NCBI GenBank assembly: GCA_020053305.1
Contig: JAGVNJ010000044.1
Coordinates: 1 to 56,453 of the forward strand
Source of the DNA: Candidatus Edwardsiibacteriota bacterium
GTDB taxonomy: Bacteria > Edwardsbacteria > AC1 > EtOH8
Reading direction: 5' to 3'
DNA length: 56,453 nt
The notes beneath the pieces are model-generated. The model did not search any database. It was not told the origin of the DNA and was given only the letters and a program-made list of their open reading frames with translations. A program made the translations under genes and the position numbers. Of the stretch, positions 33,405 through 42,725 are shown piece by piece (positions within the stretch are counted from its first letter, which is position 1; every line of letters starts with the position of its first letter).

Positions 33405-36400
33405 ATGATACAAAAAGAACAAATAGAAATTGGCAGCCGGATAGCCGGCCGCTATGAAGTCATTGCCCGGATCGGAGAGGGAACGTCAAGTTGTGTTTTC
33501 AGGGTTCGCGACCTGACATCAAAAACCGATCTGGCCTTGAAGCTGATCCTGAATTCCTGCCCCGGCATCAATTTCATCCAGCACGAGTTCAAGTTTCTTT
33601 CCTCCCTTAATCATCCCAATCTGGTTCCGGTATATAATTTTGGAAAGGAGGGCCAGCGGTATTTCTATACCATGGAATTGATCGAGGGCCCTGGGTTGCT
33701 CTCCCGGCAGTTTGCCTGGAACGAAATCATAGACATCACCGCCCAGCTATGCCTGGCCCTTGAGCATATCCATCAGCAGGATATAATCCATCTGGATATA
33801 AAGCCCGGCAACATCCTGCTCTCGGACAACAGTCACGTAAAATTGGCTGACTTCGGCTTTGCCCAGTGCTATACCGCCGGCCAAAGCCTTGTCAGATCGT
33901 TGGGCACCCCGGCCTATGTCTCCCCGGAGGTGCTCTCCGGCCAGGCCCCGGATAACCGTTCCGATCTGTTTTCCCTGGGGGTGGTAATGTACCAGCTGGC
34001 CGTCCGACAGCTCCCCTTTGAGGCGCCCTCCTTCGAACAGCTGGTTGACAAGATCCTCCACCGGCCGCCCCTGCCCCCCAGCCGGATAAAATCGGAGGTC
34101 CCGGAAGCCCTGGAGGGTTTGATCATGAAGCTGCTGTCAAAATCCCCCGCCGAGAGGCCCTCCTCGGCCAACGAGGTCATTGAGGAGCTTAATTATGGCC
34201 TGAAATTGAAACTCCCCCTGGCCGCCAGATCAGGACAGCGGGATCATGTGTTCTTTCCCCGGTTGATAGGCCGGGATCGCGAATTGCGGGAACTGCGCCA
34301 GGCCCTGAAATCTGCCGAAGGAAGCCAGGGAAACTGCATATTCATATCCGGCGAAACGGGAATAGGTCGTTCCCGCCTGCTGTCGGAGTTTGCCAACCAG
34401 GCACAATTGGCCGGAATAAATGTTTTTTGGTCTCGCTGCTACCAGGAGAACCTGGCGGCCTTTCAGCCCATCGAGCAACTGCTGAGCCAGCTGGCCCCCC
34501 TGGCTCAGAGCTTTCGCCCCGAAATTCTGGAAACCTACGGCCCGGCCATTTCCCCGGTATCTCCGGCCCTAGACGAGTTCCTGGATGGAATATCGAAGCC
34601 CGGGTCCAGCGGACTTCCCGAGCCGGGCCAAAAACTTCGAATACTGGACTCCATTGCTCGGTTAACGATAGAAACCATCTCCGCCCTGCCCCAGGTCGCC
34701 AGCCTGATCATCTTTGAGGGCCTTCACCGGGCCGACCCCGAAACCATCGATGTTATCACCCACCTCTGCCGCAACATCTCCAAAGAGCCTATTCTGGTGC
34801 TGGGCAGTTTCCGCAGCGATATCCCGGACGAAAATCGCTCCCTGGGCAGGGCCATCGAACTGCTGGCTGCGGAAAACAAGGCCGAACAGATGTTTCTGAA
34901 AAGGCTCAACCAGGAGGATACATTCCGGCTGATCTGCAGCCTGTTCCCCCAGGCCAGAAACCTGGAGACCCTTTCCCAGAGGATATTTGAGGCCGCAGGG
35001 GGAAATCCGTTTTTAATAGAGGAGACGGTTCATTATTTGATGTCCTCCGGGCATATTCGCCGGGAGTCGGGCCGTTGGCATATAGACCCGCTTTTCCGAG
35101 ACTCCATGGAGCTGCCCAAAAACATCCGGGAGATCTGGCAGCAAAAGATCGCCGCCCTGCCGGAGGTTCAGACCAGGATATTACAGGCTATGTCGGTTTT
35201 TGCCCGGCCGGCATCAGATGACGATGTAGCCTTGGCCCTTGATCTTCCGGCCGAACAGCTCAGCCAGCATCTGATCCATCTCAAAGGCCGCGATATTATC
35301 ACTCCGGTGCGGGATGAGGATCGAACTCTGTTCGGATTTCACCATTCCAAACTTGAGCAATTTATTTATCAGTCGATAGATCCCGCGGCGGCCGAAACCC
35401 TGCACCGAAAAATCGCCCAAATGCTGGAAACCCGTAAGGATCGCTCGGCCCAGGATAATATCTCCCTGGCCCGTCACTGGGAAAAGGCCGGAGAGCCTGA
35501 ACGATCCGGACAATACCATCTGCTGGCCGCCAGGCACCTCCAATCCTATTCCTCCCAGCAGGCCCTTGACCACTACCTCTCGGCTCTACAGGCTGCCCGG
35601 CCGGAAGACCGAAAAATCCTCCTGCCGGAGATTGCCCGGCTTTACTACCGCTCCGGCCATCATCAGCGCTGTCTGGAGGCTTGCCGGGAGCTTATCGGGC
35701 TGGGCGACGACGGGCCGGAGATCCGAAGGCTGAGCGGCGGTTGCTGCCAGGCCCTGGGCGACTGCGAGGAGGCATTGGCCGAATTTTCACTGGGCCTTAA
35801 ACTGTCTGGCGGACAGCCCCGGCTGGCAGCCGGCATTCAGGCCTCGATGGCCGACGCCTATATCGCCCTAGGGGAGTTCGGCCGGGCGGAGAAGATCTGC
35901 CTGGAGGGGCTAAAAAAACTGCCTCCAGAGGGCGACCCGCTGGCCGAGTCCGAGCTTTACAACGGCCTGGGACAGATCTACTGGCATCTGGCCGACTGGG
36001 CTCAGGCCATCACCGCCCATCAAAAAAGCCTGGGGCTCAAGGAGCAGGCCGGCGACAAGTTCGGGATCGCCGCTTCCTACAACAACCTGGGTGCGGTGTA
36101 TTACCGGATGTACGAATGGGACCGGGCGGCCGACTGCCACCGCAAAAGCTTCCTGCTGCGCCAGGAGATAGGGGACCTGGGCGGCCTGGCCAAATCCTAC
36201 AATAACCTAGCCCTGATCTACCGCCATCTTTACGACTGGGACGAGGCCATGGTCTTCCACGCCAAATGCCTGGAGATATTGGAGAGGATCGGATCCAGCT
36301 ACGAGATGGCGGTATCCCACATCAATCTGGGGTTCATCCACAAAGCCCGAGGCGAGATGGATCAGGCCCTGTGGAACTACAATCAGGGTATTCAGATAGC

Positions 36401-37127
36401 CCTCAAGATCGACGCCAAAATACTTTTGCTGGACGCCTTCATCAAGAAATCCGAACTGTACCTGTCCCTGGGAAGCCTCAAGGACGCCTCCCTGTTCTGC
36501 CAGAAAGCTTTGGAGATATCGGAGATTTTGGGCGGCAAACTGGAGACCGGACGGGGACTGAACATCCAGGGCCGGATTTATCAGGTCAAACGGCAGTGGG
36601 ATAAAGCCCGGGAGACCCTGGGCCGGGCGTTGGAGATATTTACCGAGCTGGATATCAAGGCCGGCGAGGCCTTCATCCTGAAGAACCTGGCCGACCTGCA
36701 TCTGGAGACGGGACAGGCGGAGAAATCGGGACAGCTGGCCGACAAGGCCCTGCGCCTGGCCCAGCGGGTGGAGGAACAGCACCTGGTCTCCGAGATACTG
36801 CTGCTTAAGGGGCAGCTGCGGGAAGAGATGGGCCAGGCTGGCATACGAGAGATGGAGTGGGCCCTGGAGATATCCGACCGGGTCCGGATACAGGAGACCT
36901 CGGGCTTCATCTACGGGGCCATGGCCCGGCACTATCTGCGCCGCAAGGATCATTCCACGGCCTCCCAGTACTATCAGAAAGCGGTGGCGGCATTCAAACA
37001 GACCAGCCAGCACATCAGCCAGCCGGAACTTAAAAATAGCTTTCTGCAGGAACCCCGCCGAAAGCAAATACTCCGGGAGATACAACAATTATATCTGGAG
37101 GTATCCGGCCATGGCCCAGCCAGCTAA
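33405..37127 (+). CDS. Ser/Thr kinase-STAND ATPase-TPR signalling protein
   Basis: A 1240-aa signalling protein. The N-terminal Hanks-type kinase (about 17-265) has the Gly loop (IGEGTSS), catalytic Lys46, HLD catalytic loop (D131, DIKPGN) and DFG (149-151), all consistent with activity. A PknB/AfsR-like AAA ATPase domain follows (about 287-560), but its Walker A reads GETGIGRS with Arg322 for Lys, and Walker B reads IIFEGLHRAD with Gly439 where Asp is usual, so nucleotide hydrolysis may be lost. The C-terminal 600 residues are TPR repeats ('YNNLG.VYYRM.EWDRA'). It overlaps the sigma-54 regulator gene by 17 bases, so the pair probably form one pathway. An in-frame ATG 24 bases earlier lies inside the promoter. 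Confidence 0.92.
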   Translation: MIQKEQIEIGSRIAGRYEVIARIGEGTSSCVFRVRDLTSKTDLALKLILNSCPGINFIQHEFKFLSSLNHPNLVPVYNFGKEGQRYFYTMELIEGPGLLSRQFAWNEIIDITAQLCLALEHIHQQDIIHLDIKPGNILLSDNSHVKLADFGFAQCYTAGQSLVRSLGTPAYVSPEVLSGQAPDNRSDLFSLGVVMYQLAVRQLPFEAPSFEQLVDKILHRPPLPPSRIKSEVPEALEGLIMKLLSKSPAERPSSANEVIEELNYGLKLKLPLAARSGQRDHVFFPRLIGRDRELRELRQALKSAEGSQGNCIFISGETGIGRSRLLSEFANQAQLAGINVFWSRCYQENLAAFQPIEQLLSQLAPLAQSFRPEILETYGPAISPVSPALDEFLDGISKPGSSGLPEPGQKLRILDSIARLTIETISALPQVASLIIFEGLHRADPETIDVITHLCRNISKEPILVLGSFRSDIPDENRSLGRAIELLAAENKAEQMFLKRLNQEDTFRLICSLFPQARNLETLSQRIFEAAGGNPFLIEETVHYLMSSGHIRRESGRWHIDPLFRDSMELPKNIREIWQQKIAALPEVQTRILQAMSVFARPASDDDVALALDLPAEQLSQHLIHLKGRDIITPVRDEDRTLFGFHHSKLEQFIYQSIDPAAAETLHRKIAQMLETRKDRSAQDNISLARHWEKAGEPERSGQYHLLAARHLQSYSSQQALDHYLSALQAARPEDRKILLPEIARLYYRSGHHQRCLEACRELIGLGDDGPEIRRLSGGCCQALGDCEEALAEFSLGLKLSGGQPRLAAGIQASMADAYIALGEFGRAEKICLEGLKKLPPEGDPLAESELYNGLGQIYWHLADWAQAITAHQKSLGLKEQAGDKFGIAASYNNLGAVYYRMYEWDRAADCHRKSFLLRQEIGDLGGLAKSYNNLALIYRHLYDWDEAMVFHAKCLEILERIGSSYEMAVSHINLGFIHKARGEMDQALWNYNQGIQIALKIDAKILLLDAFIKKSELYLSLGSLKDASLFCQKALEISEILGGKLETGRGLNIQGRIYQVKRQWDKARETLGRALEIFTELDIKAGEAFILKNLADLHLETGQAEKSGQLADKALRLAQRVEEQHLVSEILLLKGQLREEMGQAGIREMEWALEISDRVRIQETSGFIYGAMARHYLRRKDHSTASQYYQKAVAAFKQTSQHISQPELKNSFLQEPRRKQILREIQQLYLEVSGHGPAS

Positions 37128-38748
37128 AATCTCCTCCCCGGACGACCTGCTCCTCCGGGCCGAGAGGGAACTGCAGGAGATAAATTCCCTGCTGCAGGGC
37201 CGGTCCGGAGGTCTGGGGCAGGATGCCGCGGCCCTGAGCCTGCTGCTGGAGGTCTCCCGCAAGATCAGCCGGGTGTTGAACCAGGATCAACTGCTGGATA
37301 CCATAATGGATTCGGTGATGGAGCTGACCGGGGCCTCGCGGGGCTTTTTGATGCTGTACGACCAGGACGGAAAATTGAACATCACTGTCACCCGGGCCGG
37401 CCCCAACCAGGCCTGGGACAAGGACGACCTTCGCTTCAGCCGCACCATAACCGAAAAGGTCATCACCACCGGACAGCCCCTGTGGCTTAAGGACATCAGC
37501 CAGGACCCGGAGTTCAACCAGGCCGCCTCGGTGGCCGACCTACAGCTCCGTTCGGCAATGTGCGTTCCCCTGTTCGCCGGCCAGGCCCAGCACCGCAAAG
37601 CCATCGGGGTCATCTATGTGGACAGCCGGCAAATTCAGGAGACCTTCAGCCATCACGATCTGGACCTGCTGGTCTCCCTGGCCGCCCAGGCGGCCATATC
37701 AATAGAAAATGCCCGGCTGGTGGAGGGCATCAAAACCCTGGAGGAAGAGAAGCGGCTGCGGCTGGAGAGGGAGAACCTGTCCCTGCAGCAGTTGCTGGAC
37801 GGCCGGAGCGACCTGCTGGGGCAGTGCCCGGCCATGGATGCCGTCTTCTCCATCATCCGGCGGGTGGCCGGCTCAGAGGTCAACCTGCTGTTGCTGGGGG
37901 AATCGGGCACCGGAAAGACCCTGGTGGCCCGGGATATCCATGAGCTTAGCCCGCGCCGGGAAAAACCCTTCACCGTTATCGACTGCGGCTCCATTCCGGA
38001 AAACCTTCTGGAGTCGGAGCTGTTCGGCTACGAGAAGGGGGCCTTCACCGGTGCCTTTGCCCGCAAGCTGGGAAAATTCGAGCTGGCCAACGGCGGAACC
38101 ATTTTCCTGGACGAGATCGGGGAGATGGCCCTGCCGCTGCAGATCAAGCTGCTGCGGGCTATCCAGGAGGGCATCATCGAGCACCTGGGGGGCCGGGAGC
38201 AGATCCGGGTGGATGTCCGGATCATCGCCGCCACCAACCACGACCTGGAGCAGGATGTGGCCAAGGGAATGTTCCGCAAGGACCTCTACTACCGGCTCAA
38301 CATCATCACCCTGGAGCTCCCCCCATTGAGGGATCGGGACAGCGACATTCTGCTGCTGGCCGAATCCTCCCTGAAAAAATTCTCCCTCAAGCATAAAAAG
38401 GAACCGGCCCGCTTCAGCCCCGAGGCCAAATCCTCTCTTATGGGATATCCCTGGCCGGGCAACGTTCGGGAGCTGGAGCACAAGATCGAGCGGGCGGTGA
38501 TCATGTGCGACGACCGGCTGATCGAGCCCGACCATCTGGGATTGCTGCCCTCTCCCCGGGGCGATGCGGAATCCGGCAACCTGAAGGAGGCAAAAAGAAA
38601 ACTGGAGCGCCAGCGCCTGTCCCAGGCCCTGGCGGCCTGCCGGTGGGATATCACCGCTTCAGCCCGGCAGCTGGGAATCACCCGCCAGCAGGTATACCGG
38701 CTGATCGGGCGTTACAAAATAAAACCGCCCGGCGGAAAAGAACAATGA
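37111..38748 (+). CDS. Sigma-54-dependent regulator with GAF sensor
   Basis: Enhancer-binding activator of sigma-54 RNA polymerase. A GAF domain (about 40-200) is followed by a coiled linker, the AAA+ domain (about 232-470) with Walker A GESGTGKT (263-270), the sigma-54 contact loop GAFTGA (310-315), Walker B IFLDEIGE (331-338) and an arginine-finger region, then a Fis-type HTH at the end ('ITASARQLGITRQQVYRLI'). There is no receiver domain, so input is through GAF ligand binding or phosphorylation by the overlapping kinase. GGAGG lies 9 bases before the ATG. Its targets are not visible here. Confidence 0.94.
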   Translation: MAQPAKISSPDDLLLRAERELQEINSLLQGRSGGLGQDAAALSLLLEVSRKISRVLNQDQLLDTIMDSVMELTGASRGFLMLYDQDGKLNITVTRAGPNQAWDKDDLRFSRTITEKVITTGQPLWLKDISQDPEFNQAASVADLQLRSAMCVPLFAGQAQHRKAIGVIYVDSRQIQETFSHHDLDLLVSLAAQAAISIENARLVEGIKTLEEEKRLRLERENLSLQQLLDGRSDLLGQCPAMDAVFSIIRRVAGSEVNLLLLGESGTGKTLVARDIHELSPRREKPFTVIDCGSIPENLLESELFGYEKGAFTGAFARKLGKFELANGGTIFLDEIGEMALPLQIKLLRAIQEGIIEHLGGREQIRVDVRIIAATNHDLEQDVAKGMFRKDLYYRLNIITLELPPLRDRDSDILLLAESSLKKFSLKHKKEPARFSPEAKSSLMGYPWPGNVRELEHKIERAVIMCDDRLIEPDHLGLLPSPRGDAESGNLKEAKRKLERQRLSQALAACRWDITASARQLGITRQQVYRLIGRYKIKPPGGKEQ

Positions 38749-38790
38749 AGAACGGGGGCTCGAGCTTTTGGCTCGGCCCCCGTTCTTTTA
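38749..38790. terminator. Terminator between regulator and cyclophilin genes
   Basis: AGAACGGGGGC (38749-38759), bulged T, CGAGC, loop TTTTG, then GCTCG and GCCCCCGTTCT (38776-38786) with a TTTT tail. Starts at the stop codon of the sigma-54 regulator and also faces the cyclophilin gene, which ends at 38798. Confidence 0.85.
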
Positions 38791-38797
38791 GATCCGG

Positions 38798-39427
38798 CTA
38801 TTGTTTCAGGCTGATGCTCATGATGGTGATGTTCTTGGTCGGCCGGTCCCGCATATCGCGGGGTTGTTTGGCAATCAGGTCCACTACCTCCATTCCCTTG
38901 ACCACCTTACCGAAGGGGATGAAGCCCATCTGGTCCAGCCGGGCGCATTGGTCGTCCAGGTTGATGAAAAACTGGGCGTCTGACTGGGAGTCGATCGGCT
39001 GGTTACGGGATGACGAAGCCATGGAGATGGTGCCCCGCAGGTTGGATTTCTTGCGCGGCTCGGATGCCATCTGCTCCCCGCCGTAGCCGTCATTCTTGGG
39101 ATCGTCGTCCTTGGACAGGGGGTCCCCCCCCTGGATCACAAAGCCCGGCACCAGCCGGTGAAAGGTAGTCCCATCGAATGATTTGGCCAAAGCCTTGCTG
39201 ACGAAGTTCAGGACGGTCTGGGGGGCATCCTTGGGAAACAGCTCGATCTCGATCTGGCCGAGATCGGTATCCAGCACCACCACCGGCTTTTCCATGATCT
39301 TCTTGATGTCCGGCTGGGCCTGGGATTCAGCCGGAACCTGGTTCTGCAGGCTCTCGGTTTCCTCCTTCTTGCAGGAGACAAAAGCCGCCAGCGAAAGGCC
39401 TATGATCAGGGTCAATGTTTTCTTCAT
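38798..39427 (-). CDS. Cyclophilin-type peptidyl-prolyl isomerase lipoprotein
   Basis: Peptidyl-prolyl cis-trans isomerase, cyclophilin family, that speeds folding of exported proteins. The lipoprotein signal ends at FVSC (Cys 19). The catalytic domain (about 48-205) has 'FDGTTFHRLVPGFVIQGGDP', 'GTISMA', 'DAQFFINL' and 'FGKVVKGMEVVD', including the active-site Arg and Gln. The usual tryptophan-containing segment is replaced by a longer charged loop (SKDDDPKND). AGGAGG lies shortly before the ATG. It is the last gene of the Ton-system operon. Confidence 0.92.
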   Translation of the reverse strand: MKKTLTLIIGLSLAAFVSCKKEETESLQNQVPAESQAQPDIKKIMEKPVVVLDTDLGQIEIELFPKDAPQTVLNFVSKALAKSFDGTTFHRLVPGFVIQGGDPLSKDDDPKNDGYGGEQMASEPRKKSNLRGTISMASSSRNQPIDSQSDAQFFINLDDQCARLDQMGFIPFGKVVKGMEVVDLIAKQPRDMRDRPTKNITIMSISLKQ

Positions 39428-39452
39428 ACTATCCTCCTTTTAACATTAAGAT

Positions 39453-39480
39453 GCCCCGAACCAAAATTTCAGTTCGGGGC
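39453..39480 (-). terminator. Hairpin after tonB-like gene
   Basis: GCCCCGAAC / GTTCGGGGC (39453-39461, 39472-39480) with a 10-base loop. The T-run is weak, so it may only attenuate transcription into the cyclophilin gene. Confidence 0.55.
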
Positions 39481-39498
39481 AATATGGTAAACTGTCGG

Positions 39499-40311
39499 TT
39501 AGGGGTTGATCTTAAAGGTAACCGGCCACATCACCCAAACCCGGACCGGCTTGCCGCCCGGCGCCACGGCCGGAGTGAAGATGCATTGTTTCCCGGCCGC
39601 CACCGCCGCTTCGTCCAGCGAGACGTTTCCGGAGCTTTTGGCCACCACCACCATCTTGACATGCCCGTCGAAGTCTATCAGAAGCTGCAAGTAAACCTTT
39701 CCCTCGATGCCGGCTTTCTTGACGATATCGGGATACTCCGCACGGCCGGCTTTCACGATTTCGGGCTGTTTATCAACGGCCACAAAAGCCTGCCGGTCAG
39801 GGACGTCCTCCATCTGCAGATTGCTGGTGCCCGAGGCCCCCTCGGCGGTGGCCAAGCCTGCCGACATGGCGCCCAGTTCGGACTGGGTATAGGCCGCTTC
39901 GTCCACCGCCTTGTCATCGGCCACCGGCTTGGGAACGCCCATGGTGGGTGCCGCCGCCACCGCGGTTGAGGCGACCTTCACCTGCTCCACGGTAGAACTG
40001 CTTAAGGAGGGCGGAGCGCCCAACTGGCTATAGGTGATCCTGACCATCGGGGCCTCCGGTATCGGGCGGTTGGCCTCGATATAGGCGTTAACCGCAAAGT
40101 AGGAAAGGCCTCCCAGCACCACCACCAGCATGGAGCCAAGCGATATCAGCAGACCCTTTTTTAGGTGCAGGGGGATCAGTATCTTAGATTGTTTGACGCC
40201 GAAGCCGATCGAGGAATATTCCCGGGTCTGCAAGGCCATCACCAACCAGGCTACTGCCAGTCCCACCAGGGTGCCGGCCACCGGAAAGAAGATATTCAGG
40301 TTGCTGTTCAT
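39499..40311 (-). CDS. tonB: TonB-family energy transducer
   Basis: A 270-aa TonB-like protein with two N-terminal transmembrane segments (about 8-27 and 52-74), a linker poor in the usual Pro-Lys repeats, and a C-terminal TonB domain (about 185-268: 'YPDIVKKAGIEGKVYLQLLIDFDGHVKMV', 'AA..A....FTPAV..GKPV'). TonB transmits proton-motive force from ExbBD to outer-membrane receptors. Having two membrane spans is atypical for TonB (BlaR-like arrangements have more). AGGAGG precedes the ATG, which overlaps the exbD stop. No TonB-dependent receptor is in the window. Confidence 0.88.
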   Translation of the reverse strand: MNSNLNIFFPVAGTLVGLAVAWLVMALQTREYSSIGFGVKQSKILIPLHLKKGLLISLGSMLVVVLGGLSYFAVNAYIEANRPIPEAPMVRITYSQLGAPPSLSSSTVEQVKVASTAVAAAPTMGVPKPVADDKAVDEAAYTQSELGAMSAGLATAEGASGTSNLQMEDVPDRQAFVAVDKQPEIVKAGRAEYPDIVKKAGIEGKVYLQLLIDFDGHVKMVVVAKSSGNVSLDEAAVAAGKQCIFTPAVAPGGKPVRVWVMWPVTFKINP

Positions 40312-41006
40312 TTCTTCCCTCCTTTCCCGGAGGCAGCCTTTTTCTTGGCTTCCTCGATGGCTTTCAGGTGTTCCTCGGTCTGCTCCACGATGGCAAACCG
40401 GGCGATCTGGTTCTGCTGGATGGCATCCATTACCGCCACCACTTTGTCATAACTGCTCTCCCGGTTCACCTGCACCAGCATGGTCAGCCGGCAGATCTTC
40501 TCGTCCCTGACCATATCTAAGCTGTCGCGGATCTCTTTGGGTATCCGCTTGCCCTTGTTGTCGGCCATGAACCTGTCGTATTTGTCCAGAAAATCCGGGC
40601 CCGACTCGTAATAGACCTGGGTGCGTCCGTCAATGTGGGCCGGCATCTTTCTGATATTAGCCAGCTTGCTGTTCAGCATCAGGGAGTCCAGGGCCTCCAC
40701 CTCCACCGGGGTCGGGATGTCAAAGCCCATGTTCTGCAATATGACGCCGTCCTTCTGGATGTTGATGGTCAGAACATTGGACTGGGCCACCGGTTTTTCG
40801 GTGCCGGGCTCGGTCTCCGGGGGCAGGGTGATCTCGATGGCCTGGGGTTCCTGAAACCGGGTGGTGGTCATGAAGAAGATAACCAGCAGGAAGCCGATGT
40901 CCACCATCGGGGTCATGTCCAAAACAATATTGGGCCGTCCCTTGCGTTTGCGCAAACCTCCTTTTTTCTTGCCGCTTTCTTGGGGCCCCATATCTACTGC
41001 GCCCAT
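40308..41006 (-). CDS. exbD: ExbD/TolR biopolymer transport protein (copy 2)
   Basis: ExbD-family proton channel component: a basic N-terminal tail, one transmembrane helix with the conserved Asp (DMTPMVDIGFLLVIFFM) and a periplasmic domain with 'IEITLPPE'. The ATG at 41006 has GGGAGG 7 bases upstream and overlaps the preceding exbD's end region; an earlier in-frame start at 41045 lies within that gene. At 232 aa it is longer than typical ExbD (about 140 aa) because of a large insertion in the periplasmic part. Confidence 0.88.
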   Translation of the reverse strand: MGAVDMGPQESGKKKGGLRKRKGRPNIVLDMTPMVDIGFLLVIFFMTTTRFQEPQAIEITLPPETEPGTEKPVAQSNVLTINIQKDGVILQNMGFDIPTPVEVEALDSLMLNSKLANIRKMPAHIDGRTQVYYESGPDFLDKYDRFMADNKGKRIPKEIRDSLDMVRDEKICRLTMLVQVNRESSYDKVVAVMDAIQQNQIARFAIVEQTEEHLKAIEEAKKKAASGKGGKK

Positions 41007-41010
41007 GCCA

Positions 41011-41784
41011 TCACCTCCCTTCTTCGCCAAACATCGGTTTGGCATCAGCTTTAAGGTTGGTCACCAAGCTGAATCTTAACATGTTGACATCTTTTTTCTG
41101 CAGGATGCTTGTCAGATCAAGCATCTTTCCCGATAGGCAATTCTTGTCCACCAAAAGCACCATCATCATTTTGGGGTTGCGCATGCGTTCCTCGACCACG
41201 GTCATGGCCATGTTTCCCAAGGGCAGCGGCTGGGCCGCATCCTTGCCGGTGGCATACCATATGACCATGCTGTCCACCCTGGCGACATATTGCTCAGGGG
41301 TCAAGGAGGCGATCTCCTGTTTGGCCCACTTGTTGATGAAATTGTCCTTCCTCTGCACCTCGCGGATGGCCAGCTCCGACGACCGACCCCTGGTCAGGGG
41401 CTTGCCGGGGGCCGAGGCCACCTCTTTGAGAAGATCCTCCGAAGCCGAGGGAAGCAGGGTCCCGCCCATGCCCCTCATGGCCGCCACTGTCACATTGGGA
41501 TCGGCCGTGGCCTCCTTGATGTTGGCTATCAGGGCCAACAGGTTGGTGGGCCCGATGCTGTCGGCCAGGGCCGCGGCTTTCTCCGGTGCCAGCACATTGA
41601 TCACCATGACATTGGCCTCGGGGACCTTCAGGGGCGAACGCGAATCCGGCAGCATGACCTCCACCGTTACCGGCGGCCGGGCATGATAGGTGGACATGAA
41701 GAAGATGACCAGCAGAAAGGCGATGTCAACCATCGGGGTCATATCCAGGACTATCCTGGCCCGACGTTTGATCTTTGCTGACAT
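41011..41784 (-). CDS. exbD: ExbD/TolR biopolymer transport protein (copy 1)
   Basis: ExbD-type protein with the hallmark DMTPMVDIAFLLVIFFM helix (conserved Asp near residue 18) after a short basic N-terminus (MSAKIKRRAR). The 257-residue length again exceeds classical ExbD, with an Ala-rich periplasmic insert. The start is 1 base past the exbB stop. Two tandem ExbDs of different periplasmic domain next to one ExbB is the arrangement seen in several FCB-group Ton systems. Confidence 0.9.
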   Translation of the reverse strand: MSAKIKRRARIVLDMTPMVDIAFLLVIFFMSTYHARPPVTVEVMLPDSRSPLKVPEANVMVINVLAPEKAAALADSIGPTNLLALIANIKEATADPNVTVAAMRGMGGTLLPSASEDLLKEVASAPGKPLTRGRSSELAIREVQRKDNFINKWAKQEIASLTPEQYVARVDSMVIWYATGKDAAQPLPLGNMAMTVVEERMRNPKMMMVLLVDKNCLSGKMLDLTSILQKKDVNMLRFSLVTNLKADAKPMFGEEGR

Positions 41785-41785
41785 C

Positions 41786-42607
41786 TTATTTCTCTCCTAT
41801 CGTCAAAAGTTGCTGCATCTCATAAATGGCCTCGTCGGTGCCGAACTGGAACAGGGAGACCTTGTTCATGAAGTAGTTGTTGGCCACGATGCCGCCGATG
41901 CCGCTAAGCAATCCGCCGGCGGTGTTGATCAGGGCCTCGGAGATGCCGCGGGCCAGCTCGGAAGCGTCCGGAGCTCCGGCATGGGCCATGGCCTGGAAGG
42001 CCCGGATCATGCCGATGGTGGTGCCCAGCAAACCCACCATGGTCCCGATGGAGGCGATGGTGGTCAGCATTATCAGGTTGCGCTCCAGCAGCGGGGTCTC
42101 CAGCATGTTGGCCTCTTCGATGGCCCGGAGCAGCTCGGCGCTCTTTTTATCCTGGGTCAAATTCTCATTCTGCAGGGCCAGGTATTTCTCCAGGCCGGCC
42201 CGCAGGACGTTGGCGGTGGAACCCCTCTGGGCGTTGCAGGCGGCGATGGCCCCGGTGACGTTGCCGGCCCTGAGCAGCTCCCGGAATTCCTCCATGAAAA
42301 CGGTCAGGTTCTTGGCCCCCCGGGCCCGGCCGATGGTCAGGCTGCGCTCGATGACGTAGGTGAACAGAAGAATCAGCAGGAAGGTCAGAATGATCACCAC
42401 CGGCCCGCCGTCCTGGATGTATTTGGGCAGGGTCTTGTAGATGATGGCTGCAACAGCCAAGCCGATGACATACAGCATCGTGGTAACCAGGGCGATTTTT
42501 TTGGTGCGGGCCAGGGCAATGCCCAGGGCAGCGGCTAGCACCGCCGGCACAACTCCCATGATCAGAATCTTGACGATCAAGGAAGCATCCATTAATCCGT
42601 CTAACAT
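41786..42607 (-). CDS. exbB: ExbB/TolQ proton channel subunit
   Basis: MotA/TolQ/ExbB family protein. Three main transmembrane regions are seen in the C-terminal half and middle, with the signature 'LITTIASIGTMVGLLGTTIGMIRAFQAMA' (here LMLTTIASIGT) and 'GISEALINTAGGLLSGIGGIVANNYF'. Two to three further N-terminal hydrophobic segments are present, as in longer ExbB forms. Pentameric ExbB surrounds the ExbD helices and converts proton flow to motion for TonB. CAGGAGG lies upstream of the ATG. Confidence 0.93.
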   Translation of the reverse strand: MLDGLMDASLIVKILIMGVVPAVLAAALGIALARTKKIALVTTMLYVIGLAVAAIIYKTLPKYIQDGGPVVIILTFLLILLFTYVIERSLTIGRARGAKNLTVFMEEFRELLRAGNVTGAIAACNAQRGSTANVLRAGLEKYLALQNENLTQDKKSAELLRAIEEANMLETPLLERNLIMLTTIASIGTMVGLLGTTIGMIRAFQAMAHAGAPDASELARGISEALINTAGGLLSGIGGIVANNYFMNKVSLFQFGTDEAIYEMQQLLTIGEK

Positions 42608-42725
42608 TGCTTTAAACTACCTCCTGTAAATGGTTTGGTTTTTATTTGACTCCCGGTCTGCCGGGGAGCCTGTTAATTTATGTTTTCCGATATCAAAGGG
42701 GTTTCGCGGTTGAAAGCTGTGATCC

